From Margaritifera margaritifera (lineage: Eukaryota > Mollusca > Bivalvia > Unionida > Margaritiferidae), in NCBI GenBank assembly GCA_029931535.1, contig JAQPZY010001695.1, positions 64,501-128,500 of the forward strand: 64,000 nt of DNA, read 5' to 3'. The notes under the pieces are model-generated. The model worked only from the letters and a program-made list of their open reading frames with translations, had not been told where the DNA came from and did no database searches. Each line of letters starts with the position of its first letter. Within the stretch, counting starts at the first letter, position 1. A program made the translations under genes and the position numbers. Shown piece by piece: positions 15,615-24,999 of this stretch.

Positions 15615-16148
15615 AATATATTTCAAATGTACATCAAAGAAATCAATCGTTTTTGACAACAAAAGAGTATTCCTATTTAAATCAATCTAAGGCTGCATTT
15701 CCTGATTGACTGCATACCAAGCTACTTAAAAGAACTTCAAGTTGAATCAAGTACCCACTACGTTACATGTTTAATATTTCAAATGACTGTTCCAATAGCT
15801 TTGTACTTTGTCCAACATTATTCCATTAACCAAAAATACTAAAAGTACTCAATATATTTCAAATATACGTCACAGAAATCAAACGTTTTTGACAACAAAA
15901 GAGTATTCCTTTTTAAATAAATCTAAGGCTACATTTTCTGACTGACTGCATACTTAGCTACTTAAAAGACTTGGAAGTGGAATCAAGTACCCACTACGTT
16001 ACATGTTTAATGTTTCTGTTCAAATTTTTTGTAAGATTTCCAAATGTTTGGACACTTGAAAATGAGGTGTCAGTATATGAAGAATATTGTAGAAGGAATA
16101 TTTCAAATGACTGTTCCAATAGGTTTGTACTTTGTCCAACATTTTTCC
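15615..16148. repeat. Direct duplication of ~210 bp with an 85-90 bp indel
   Basis: The segment 15615-15824 recurs at 15851-16148 with about 85-90% identity. Both copies share the landmark GACAACAAAAGAGTATTCCT and the stretch ACTACGTTACATGTTTAAT. The second copy carries about 85-90 bp, near 16011-16098, that the first lacks. The extra block is either an insertion or what the first copy has lost. Confidence 0.8.
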
Positions 16149-16200
16149 AAATTGTGTTCATCAATATTTGTATCATTATATTGTTCAGCTTAATATAATT

Positions 16201-16337
16201 GTACCATATCGAAGAGGCTTTACACCCAGTGACTCTACAACCAATCAGTTATTAGATATTTATAATAAGATTTGCTTAACTTTGGATCAGGGGAAGGAGT
16301 TAGAATAGTTTTGTTTGATATCAGCAAAGCATTTGAT
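16201..16337 (+). pseudogene. Non-LTR reverse transcriptase palm fragment
   Basis: The segment reads GFTPSDSTTNQLLDIYNKIC and, after a one-base frame change, GVRIVLFDISKAFD. The SGF.PGDST.NQL...DISKAFD series is a hallmark of jockey/CR1-type reverse transcriptases. DISKAFD carries the first catalytic aspartate region. The fragment ends abruptly at 16337, where the 41-bp minisatellite begins. It lies downstream of the C-terminal fragment at 15045, so the order is reversed and the two must come from different copies or a rearranged one. Confidence 0.72.
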
Positions 16338-16725
16338 AGTGAGTATTACACAATGTAATTCGACACTTTGTTGTTGACAATGAGTCCAACACCATGTAAT
16401 GTGACACTTTGTTGTTGACAATGAGTATTACACCATGTAATTCGACACTTTGTTGTTGACAATGAGTAGAACACCATGCACTTAGACACTTTGTTGTTGA
16501 CAATGAGTCCAACACCATGTAATTTGACACTTTGTTGTTGACAATGAGTCCAACACCATGTACTTTGACACATTGTTCTTGATAATAATGAGTGTTACAC
16601 AATGTAATTCGACACTTTGTTGTTGACAATGAGTCCTACACCATGTAATTAAACACTTTGTTGTTGACAATGATTCCTACACCATGTAATTCAACACTTT
16701 GTTGTTGACAATGATTCCTACACCG
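16338..16725. repeat. 41-bp minisatellite, ~9 copies
   Basis: Unit GACACTTTGTTGTTGACAAT plus GAGTCCAACACCATGTAAT and two more bases (41 bp). Copies alternate GAGTCCAACACC and GAGTATTACACC. One unit near 16575 has a small insertion, and the last two carry GATTCC. Three overlapping reverse-strand open frames of 62-102 codons are by-products of the repeat. Confidence 0.92.
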
Positions 16726-17575
16726 CTTTATCATCATTATTCGAGAGCCTTTGTGCAGAACAACCTTGTATCAAAATTAATTTCTGCTTTCTACAATTCT
16801 AATCTGGAAAATTTTATCAATGGAAATAATTAGTAACATAGTTTTTCAAAACTTTAAAGCTTACCTGAATCAGGATCAACATGTAACTCCTTCGGGTGGT
16901 TCAAGGCAAGCATACACGATTGAGAACCACATTAACAGTTAATATAACGATTTATTCTCTCAAAGCATCTTTCCAACAATAGGTATTGTTCATCTGTACA
17001 TACTGAAACACTTTACGTAGAAATAAAAAAATATACAGCTCAAAGAAATCATGTTCTTTTCACATTATCATATCAATATATAATTAAAATATTATTATTA
17101 TTCGGCATTTCCATGTACTCTCATGAAATCAACCCACGAAAATGTTTAGCAGTGCAAGCCGTCATAAAACTATTTCAATAGTATTCACATTATCACATGG
17201 TCACAGCCATACGTATCTTTTCTTATTATATAGCTTTACGATAATTACATATAATAGAATTGATTATGTATATATTTATATGTTAGTGGTCTATCCACTT
17301 TAAGTAGGTCGACAAATGTTGATTTTTCTGAGAATTTCTTTGTGATAGGGGAGGCAGTTTTTAACTTTCAGCTTTCTACTGAATCCCTAGATAGTGCATT
17401 ATTTTGAATTCTATGTCAATATGTTATCTTGAATAAATATTGTTGAAACTAAAGAGTATTCCTACAGATGGTCTAGTTTTCAATCGAATAAATGATGTTG
17501 TATTATTGAAAGCATTGGGATATTCATCATCTTTCTTAATTAATTGATTAGGGTTGTCTTTTATATTCAAAGTTG

Positions 17576-17634
17576 GTCTCTCTCTCTTTCACTCTCTCTA
17601 TCTCTCTCTCTCTCTCTCGCTCTCTCTCTCTCTC
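17576..17634. repeat. (TC)n microsatellite, interrupted
   Basis: About 58 bp of TC dinucleotides with a few A or G interruptions. Confidence 0.9.
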
Positions 17635-19002
17635 ATGTTAATAATGTCCATGTATGCATCTAGTATATTATGACCTATGAACTGTATTGAATCATGTTGT
17701 AACTATGCCGCAATGCATGGCAGGCTTTGTCATTGTGTATGAAGGGCTTAATTTAAGTTGTGAGCCCGACCCTATTCTTTCTAAATAAGTCCATTAGTTC
17801 ATATAATTCTTTTATGTGTTTTTGACTAGTGTCTAGTTTATTACAAATGAAGTTGTAAGTGTCCTGATTAAAAATGAAAGCTATGTGTTATCAAACAGAA
17901 ATATAGTAAGATTTGAATCCCATCAAAAAGCGTCTGACATCTTGAGGTCACTTCACGTTAGTATCATCATAGCGAAGAACAGTAATTTGTTACATATTTT
18001 AAGACAGGCCACATAAATACGATTGATCTTCCGTGTATCATTCTTGTGAGGAATAATAATTTGTTAATACTTTTTAAGACATGCCACATACAAATTTGTT
18101 ACATATTTTTTAAGACAGGGCCCCATAAAATTGATTGATATAGCGTGTAGCATTGCTTATGTACTTGTGAAAATGATGCATTTTTACAGGATGGACCGGA
18201 TTTTTTAAAATTTAATATTTCATGTAATCAAATCATCCCATACCATTGTAATCAGAGAATGGCCACGAAGATTTTCAATCCGTCCATTTTGTCAGCCTAT
18301 TGATATAATACATGGCATGTGTGACACAGTTTGTTAATAACATTTGGGAAATAAAAAATTTCCTTGATTGTTTGTTTCATTCGTTCGCCCAGTCATTATG
18401 TTTGTTTGGATAGTTGTGCTAAGTGCCGTGTTTGAGTTACATACATAGTGCGTTCGCAATATCATTTAACAAGAAATAACTGTGTGTCACAGTTGGACGA
18501 TTTAAATATTTTCAAGCGATGGTCTGACCTGTTTTACCTATTGTCATGCAAATGACTTGGTACAAAACTAAAGCATAAGCCACGTGCACGGATATCGTGG
18601 ATGCACTATACTTGCGATATTACATTTTCCACCGAGTCTTCCTTAGGTGCGTCGTAAAATCTTTCATGCAGACAAATCAAGAATGACGAGGTTCTAGCAA
18701 AGAAAAGACAAAACAAAAAGAAACTTCACATTGCAGGAACTTAATGTTTGATATTGTCTAGATATTTTTGTTTCATTCCTGAATTATACCATCTAGTAGA
18801 ATTGAGACAGGAATGGACTATCGTCATCTTTACTTCCCCACGGTGGAGTCATATGTCCTATTTACAGAGTCTTTGTAGCACATTTTCTTCAATAAATCCA
18901 ACGAGTAAAGTTGACTTTAAAAGCTCGCGACATGTACTTAAACATTTTCTTAATTTTTTATTGTAATATCCTACTGTAAAAATGTCGCGTCGTCTGAGAA
19001 CA

Positions 19003-19127
19003 GTATGTATGTATGTATGTATGTATGTATGTATGTATACATGTATGTATGTATGTATGTATGTATGTATGTATGTATGTATGTATGTATGTATGTATGT
19101 ATGTATGTATGTATGTATGTATGTATG
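19003..19127. repeat. (GTAT)n microsatellite
   Basis: About 31 GTAT units with one variant (ATAC near 19038). Tyr-Ile-His-Thr peptides read on the reverse strand are artefacts. Confidence 0.95.
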
Positions 19128-19250
19128 AAGTTTAACAGCACGTAAGCACAATAATGAATCTGTAGTGCCAAGTAAAAGCTATGTGGCAAAACTGGTAAAG
19201 GCAACGACAAAACCCCTCCAACCAAATGTAAATATGCACCAAAATAGTAT

Positions 19251-21178
19251 AGGGGGCTACCGTAACCTCAGATTGAACCGTTGTGGCCTCAAGGAGAATT
19301 TAACATCATGAGGCTATAATTTCCTCAAATGGGCTATTATGGTTTCAACGGGAATTCAACACTGAGGCTATAATTTGGGTCTCAAATTAGCCTGTACGGC
19401 CTCAAGAGGAAATGATGGACTCTAACGGGATAGGTAATGTTAAATTGTCCATAGGTTGAACATGCACATACTGACCAACACACCGTCTTACTGATAAATA
19501 CCCACACTTGCTGGACAACACCCTTACCAAGTCACAGTCGTTCTGACCAGCGTACAGAGCAATACCCAAGCTTACTAACTGATACCCAGTGTTACTGACC
19601 AGCACCCTCATCTACTGACCAGCATATAGATCTACTGACCAGCATCCACACCTACTGACCAACACGAAGTGTTACTGAACAACACCCACACCTATTAACG
19701 CCTACACATATTAACTAACACCCATACCTACTAACCAAAATGTAGTACTTAACTTTTTTAATCAATACGGAATGTAGCTAGAAATATGGCTGAGACTAAA
19801 AATAATACTACAATTCCTAAACTAATACGAAATTTAGCTGACTAAAATAAATTCCCCAAAAATTTTAAAATAATATAATAATATCCGTATTAGTTTCAGA
19901 ATTGTAGTATTTCTTTTAGTCTGGGTGATATTTTTAATGTAATATTTCGGATTTTCTTTTAGCCTCGGCAAAATAACGTATTAGTTTCGGAATCTTAGCG
20001 TTACTTTTAGTATCCGCCATTTTAATCTAATGGGGTTTTTTTTTTGGGGGGGGGGGGGGTATAGTCTCCGCTAAATTCTGTGACAGTTTCATAGTGTTAG
20101 ATATCTTTGAGTCACGGCAATTTTAGTTTTATTATCGTTGACTCCATTTATTACAACTATTTATACCATCAGTACAATATATGCAACACCGCCATCATAA
20201 TCTGAGGTATATGTAATGCTTTATATATAAATCTCGGATATAAGCATGAGGCCACTAGGCAGCATTCTGTCCTTGCGACTTCCCTTTTTCTGTTTGATTT
20301 GTAAAAGGTTGAGTGTTGGATGGTGATAGTGAGCTATTGCCTGTCTATAATTAGGTGTTAGTCCTCGTTACTTTATCCTAACTTTTACATCCTAATCTTG
20401 CACATATGTTTGTAAGTGTGATTGTTGGACAGTAGGTGTGGGTGTTGGTCAGTAAGGCTGGAACTTGGTTAGTAGGTGTGGATGCCGATTAATATGTGTA
20501 TGTGCTGGTCAGTAGATGTGAGTGCTGCTCAGTACCACTGTGTAATGGTTAGTAGGTGTAGGTTTTAGTCAGTAGGTGTGGATTTTGGTTTTACAAGACT
20601 GAGTGTTGGTTAATAGGTGCGGGTGCTGGTCAGTAAATCTATGCGCTGGTCAGTAGATGTGGGTGATGGTCAGTAACGCTGTGTATTGGTTAGTTAGCAT
20701 GGGTGCTGGTCAGTAATAATGTGCACTTGTTAGTAAGTGTGAGTGTTAGGCAATATATATGGGTGCTAGTCAGTAAGACGGTGTGTTGGTCAGTAGGTGT
20801 GGATGCTGATCAGAATGTGTGTGTACTGGTTAGTAGATGAAGGTGGTAGTAGTAACACTGTACATTGGTTAGTAAACGTGGGTACTGCCCAGTAGGTGTG
20901 AGTGCTGGTCAGTAAGACTGTGTGTTGTTTAATAGAATGTGGATCATGGTCAGTGGGTGTGGGTGCTGGTCAGTAATACGGTATGTTGGTCAGAAGATGT
21001 GCAATCTATGGCCATAATTTTCCTTGAGGCCAAAGAGACCCATTAGAGATCCAAATTATTGCCTCAGTGTTAAGTTCCCATTGAGGCCATACCGGCCTAT
21101 GTGAGGGAACTATAGCCTCACAGTGTTAAATTTCCCTCTTGGTCATAACGGCCCAATCTGAGGTTACGGTAGCCCCCT
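19251..21178. mobile_element. 1.93-kb foldback element with very long inverted arms
   Basis: The ends are AGGGGGCTACCGTAACCTCA at 19251 and its exact reverse complement ending at 21178. Inward, both arms carry the same 'ACACTGAGGC.ATAATTTGG' type sequence (about 190 bp). Then comes an array of ~23-bp units: TACTGACCAGCACCCACACC in the left arm (19465-19740) and GGTGCTGGTCAGTAGGTGTG in the right arm (about 20405-21000). These two are reverse complements. A further inner inverted pair (CTACAATTC.AAACTAATACG) sits at about 19795-19905. The right array is longer, so the arms are unequal. No transposase frame was found. Flanks TAT and TTA give no clear target duplication. It fits a foldback or long-TIR non-autonomous DNA transposon. 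Confidence 0.8.
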
Positions 21179-21360
21179 TTACTACTCACCATGAAACAAA
21201 AGGTAACAATGTTGCAAAAACTCCCCCAAATGGGATATATAACAAGGATAAAGGCTAAAAGGGCAAATTCCTTAAAATACAAGATCAAAACCTTTCTAAA
21301 TAAACCGTTCTCTTTTAAAAAGTCAAAGACCTCAGATGGCATATCATCACGAAATGCATC

Positions 21361-21762
21361 CTAAGGCAAACAATTTGCCTCCATTGATATTTCGGACATT
21401 TCAATCAATCGCCTACTTGTCAAATTACCTATGGTAAACAGTAGATCTATCAGCTGAGGCCTGGTGAGAAGTTTCATTTTGTTACATAATGCGTGACAAC
21501 ATGTGGGAAATGTGTCTACAAAATGAACAAACATATAGGACATATATAGTAAATTTGAACGAAAATATCTCAAAAGGTACTGCTTTGCTTTTGCTGAAAT
21601 ATTTGAATAGCGTGGGCGGGGTTTAGAGAAAATTATGGCAAGGTAGCCTCTTACAACATGCCCTGAGAGTCTGAGAACAGAGAAAGGAGAACGGAAGTTT
21701 ACAGCATTTAAATGCCTTGTTTGCACTGAATGAAATGTCCAGCATTCACTGGTCGAAAGCAT
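21361..21762 (-). other. Unassigned 133-codon open reading frame
   Basis: This is the longest non-repetitive reverse-strand frame near the foldback element. A second frame, 21342-21118, starts 18 bases beyond its stop and reads a Phe/Leu/Ile-rich, membrane-like stretch before running into the element's right end. No motif, homologue or splice context is recognised. It may be chance, or a broken older gene on the strand opposite the intron's host gene. Confidence 0.15.
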
Positions 21763-22221
21763 CCATTATTTTCAGCTACTATTGTTATGTGCATTTTTAG
21801 ACAAATGAGACGAGGGAATCCCAAAGGCACGTACCTGCAGTAAACATCCGTTTCCCTTTCTCTGTGTTTAAACAACGCATCATTTTTATAATAATATGAA
21901 ATTGTTTAAAGCAATGCCCGAGCTATTAAAATTATGTATACTTGTTGGATTTATACCAGAACAATGTGAAATAAACATTATGTAAGGGAGAATTACCTTA
22001 CGTACGAATCTACCGTAAAGAAGCAAAGATGGCGACTGTACGTGATTATCACAATTTATCACTGTACATCTAGTGAAAATCAGAACGTTCAATTTTTAGG
22101 TAAGTCTGTTTCCACATTAGCGAACGGTAGTAGTCGATTCTGCACAGGCACAAAAATATGAAGCGGATATTTGATTTCAGAAAGTAAAATTATGCTTTGT
22201 TATTTTTTATTTATTCTGTAG

Positions 22222-22293
22222 ATAGCGCTTTGTATGGAGACGAGGCCTCTTTGCCGGAAATGCCCTGGGTTTTAAATACACCATATAGAACAG
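22222..22293 (+). CDS. Internal exon C (72 nt, phase 1-1) of the secreted-peptide gene
   Basis: The acceptor is a T-rich tract ending TTATTCTGTAG (AG at 22220-22221). The donor is ACAG|GTATGT (GT at 22294). Read with two bases completing a split codon, the exon gives SALYGDEASLPEMPWVLNTPYRT and one trailing base. The other two phases meet stops (TAG at once, or TAA near the end), so only the phase supplied by exons A and B is open. An alternative AG at 22224-22225 would also hit a stop. The 72-nt symmetric length means it could be skipped without changing frame. It encodes an acidic linker upstream of the processing site, with no cysteines and no known motif. Confidence 0.6.
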
Positions 22294-23533
22294 GTATGTA
22301 TAAAAATACTCCGCTTTGTCAGAGCCTTTTAATAAATTAAAACGGACAGACAAACAAACGTGCAGACAGACAAATACAATTTCCAAAGATATATTAACGA
22401 AATTTGCTTAAACCCTCTCAAGGCTTTTAAAATTTTTTATTCGGCAAGTTGGACAAGTATAATTCTTGTGTTACTTACCTAAAATTTTAGAGAGAATATA
22501 AAAAGACAACCAAATTTTTGTGCACTTGCAAAATATCACCTTCAGGTCCGGTAGATTATGCTGGAATATTCCAAAGCTATATCATTTCTTTATATGGCTT
22601 AAAATTCAAGATTAACTGTTATTTGTAGTTTGTTTCTTTTTTTTTCAAAAACTACGTAGGGAACTAAAGACATTAAACGTAGTAGCTATTTATCTCAGTT
22701 GGGTGATTTTTTTCCCGAGCTGGGCTGATTTCTTCAAACACTTTGAACGATCGTTGCAATAAGCTGAAATAAATACCCATTATTGAATAACTAGAGGTGT
22801 TTCGAATGTCTGAAACGTAGGTTGATAACATTGTATATTTAATAATACTTGTCCATGTTACCTTTTTTGCGGAATAATCCATATTTCATCATGTTAGAAA
22901 GCGCATGCGCACTTCAGCGGTTCGGAATGCTTTAAACTCGATATTGACTCAACAAAGGTGATTTAATTTACCCAAGCTTTGAAACACGCAGGCTTAATCG
23001 CACCAACAATGCTTTTGTAAAAAGGGAAAAAAAGTGCACAAATGTGTAACAAAAATTATTTAATTTGCTGTAATGACCTGAAAATCTAAACAACCAGTTA
23101 CAGGTGAATACAAGTATACTTAGCAAATTTCATTGGTTTATTTTAAGTAGTTCTTGCTCAATCGTGTTAAAAAAGATTTTAGTGAAGCAAAGTCTAAGCC
23201 CAAATAGTTGAAAAAATGTGTTAGAAAATTTTTAAAAATTGCTGTAATGTCCTGAAAATAAAATAACAGATGTGTTAAACAGCTATGTCTATTCACAAAA
23301 GTGTCCATTGATAGAGTATCGGATAAAAGTAGTGTAAAATAATGCAATATGACAGTCTATCTGCTATTCCTATAATGGATGGATTGGAAATTCAATTTTA
23401 AGGTTTTGTCATCATTTATTTATTTACTTATTTATTTTCATTCTTTTAATTCCATGGCGGCGTGTGCATTACCGTTCTATTGCAAATGGCGCATGCGTAT
23501 TTCGATCAATTTTTCATGCTTGGATAATATCTT

Positions 23534-23564
<31 letters not shown>

Positions 23565-23579
23565 TTATTGTCACTGCAG
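22294..23579 (+). other. Predicted intron 2 (1.29 kb)
   Basis: GTATGT donor to TCACTGCAG acceptor. Nothing but AT-rich sequence and a terminal (TTTA)n tract was recognised inside. Confidence 0.5.
23533..23568. repeat. (TTTA)n run forming the tract before exon D
   Basis: About nine TTTA units end 11 bp before the acceptor AG at 23578-23579. The microsatellite supplies the T-rich stretch that a splice acceptor normally needs. Confidence 0.9.
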
Positions 23580-23701
23580 ACTTGAACAAGAGGTCTTCAA
23601 CGGACTTGAATACCCTAATTTCCCTTTTGATGAAGAAAATATCACCTGACACGAAAACAAGCCGCGCCAGCAATTTTAGATTCGGTGCTGGAGGAAAGTG
23701 A
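23580..23701 (+). CDS. Terminal coding exon D with the presumed peptide hormone
   Basis: After the acceptor TTGTCACTGCAG, two bases complete the codon left by exon C. The exon then gives 39 codons and TGA (23699-23701). It begins Leu-Asn-Lys-Arg, so a Lys-Arg convertase site (residues 63-64 of the precursor) opens the C-terminal part. Next come SSTDLNTLISLLMKK, a Ser/Thr/basic stretch, and NFRFGAGGK at the end. If Lys99 is trimmed and Gly98 used for amidation, the product would be 33 residues ending in Gly-amide; the Lys-Lys at 78-79 offers a second cut. The SxDL-N-[ST]-L[IL]-x-L pattern loosely recalls the start of arthropod PDF/PDH peptides, but length and C-terminus do not fit, so no family is assigned. 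The other frames in the exon are open too, but only this one matches the incoming phase and ends as a secreted precursor should. Confidence 0.6.
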
Positions 23702-24229
23702 TCCAAGTCAAGCGTTTTATTGACATTGATGGTCTCAAGAGCATCTGAGGCCAAAACGTTCCAGGACTTAACATATGTGTTCTCCATGTTATGAACAAAA
23801 CAGTCAAGAGCCCCATCCTCTGAACATCTCTAGAAATTTGCTATGGTCTAAACATTACAATCTGAATATAAATCATAATTCTCTGATTGCGCGTCAAAAC
23901 TTATTTCATAAAATAGTCAATCAAGCCTGTTTGACGGCAATACTACTTTTCACGCATCTTTTCCATTTTCGTGGACAGACTTTGATCCGTACTGTAAATG
24001 AAAAAAGAACAAAAAGAGCGAATGTACGTCAAATCAAGGTTGCGTACATGGAGTGCTTATATAATCACTTTAATCGTTTCCAGACAGACGGTCAGACAAA
24101 TACTTTGTTTGAATCTTTTTTCATGTACACTAAAGGTAAAAAATAACCAAAGAAAAATATAAATGATAAAATACATGAACCAGTTTTTATATAGTTATGA
24201 GGGACATTTGCAGGTAAAATTTCTACACT

Positions 24230-24235
24230 AATAAA
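24230..24235 (+). promoter_or_regulatory. Candidate polyadenylation signal
   Basis: AATAAA 529 bp after the TGA at 23699-23701 would give a 3' UTR of about 0.55 kb. A second AATAAA at about 24319 is a possible alternative. The 123-codon open stretch at 23775-24146 lies inside this UTR and shows no known feature. Confidence 0.35.
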
Positions 24236-24691
24236 ATGGAACACATGTACATGTAATTACAAGCAAAGAAGCAACCATATGAAACATCTCATTGACATGT
24301 ATAACAAGTGTATCTATGAATAAAGGGGACACATGTTTTATGACTCATATTACTTTGCTTTTAGTCGACCGGTTGAAAATGACAATAGGAACAACAACAC
24401 ATACATAAATTAGGACCGAATTAAGATAATGTACTTTCATTCTATACAACGGTAAACCTGGAATGTATTTCAACAATCAAAGGTGCTCTCAAATGTAACA
24501 AAAAATAAAGTTAACATGAATAGCATTCGCTGTACATTGTGTGTAATTGATGTGTACATGGATCAGTGATTGTTTCTCTGCTAACAAAATAGTCGAAAAT
24601 CGTGGATGGGGAACAGCAGACTGATTCAATAGTGATCAATCAATCTATCTATATATTTATCTATCTATATATTTATCTATCTATCTATCTT

Positions 24692-24917
24692 GGTCCCCTG
24701 TGGCCGAGTGGTCAAAGGCGCTTGTCTTAACAGATCACTTACACATTTCACTTCTGTCCGCGTGAGTTAGAGTCTCGGCACGACCAACGTGGATATGTGA
24801 GAAAGCTTGCCAACAGATTCCCAGGTTTGCCCTCCACCAAATATACTGGCTACAGGCGCCATGTGTTACCTATCATGTGCTGAAAAATGGCGTTAAACCC
24901 CGCCAAACCAAACCAAA
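24692..24917 (+). mobile_element. tRNA-derived SINE, copy 1
   Basis: The head reads GGTCCCCTGTGGCCGAGTGG. TGGCCGAGTGG (24701-24711) is a good polymerase III A box of tRNA-Leu/Ser type, and GTTAGAGTCTC (about 24767) is a worn B box. The body ends TGCTGAAAAATGGCGTTAAA followed by CCCCGCC and AAACC repeats. It shares its whole length with the reverse-strand copy at 33748-33995. It inserted next to a (TATC)n run, so a target duplication cannot be defined. Confidence 0.85.
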
Positions 24918-24929
24918 TTTATCAATATA

Positions 24930-24955
24930 TATATAAAATAGATATATATATATAT

Positions 24956-24997
<42 letters not shown>
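24930..24997. repeat. (TA)n microsatellite
   Basis: About 68 bp of nearly pure TA dinucleotide. Confidence 0.9.

Positions 24998-24999
<2 letters not shown>

Larger units (their letters stand above)
14527..22221 (+). other. Predicted intron 1 (7.7 kb) of the secreted-peptide gene
   Basis: It runs from the GTAAGT donor at 14527 to the acceptor ending at 22221. It carries non-LTR reverse-transcriptase debris, two tandem duplications, a 41-bp minisatellite, (TC)n and (GTAT)n runs and a 1.93-kb foldback element, all listed separately. No extra exon could be supported inside it. Confidence 0.5.

Noticed and set aside
16321..16670. Three overlapping reverse-strand frames of 62-102 codons with repeated peptide units
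   Set aside because: The 41-bp unit is not a multiple of three and all frames stay open by composition. The array begins inside retrotransposon debris, so a repeat protein is unlikely.
18858..19225. Reverse-strand frames reading Tyr-Ile-His-Thr repeats
   Set aside because: Product of the (GTAT)n run.
23580..23701. Assigning the C-terminal peptide to the PDF/PDH family
   Set aside because: The first dozen residues loosely match the pattern, but the peptide is much longer, needs a gap to align and has a different C-terminus.
23775..24146. 123-codon frame after the secreted-peptide gene
   Set aside because: Lies in the presumed 3' UTR and lacks any motif or composition bias of coding sequence.
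24692..24770. Possible tRNA-Leu/Ser gene
   Set aside because: Only the pol III boxes are kept. There is no acceptor-stem pairing or T-arm, and a second copy with a target duplication shows it is a SINE head.
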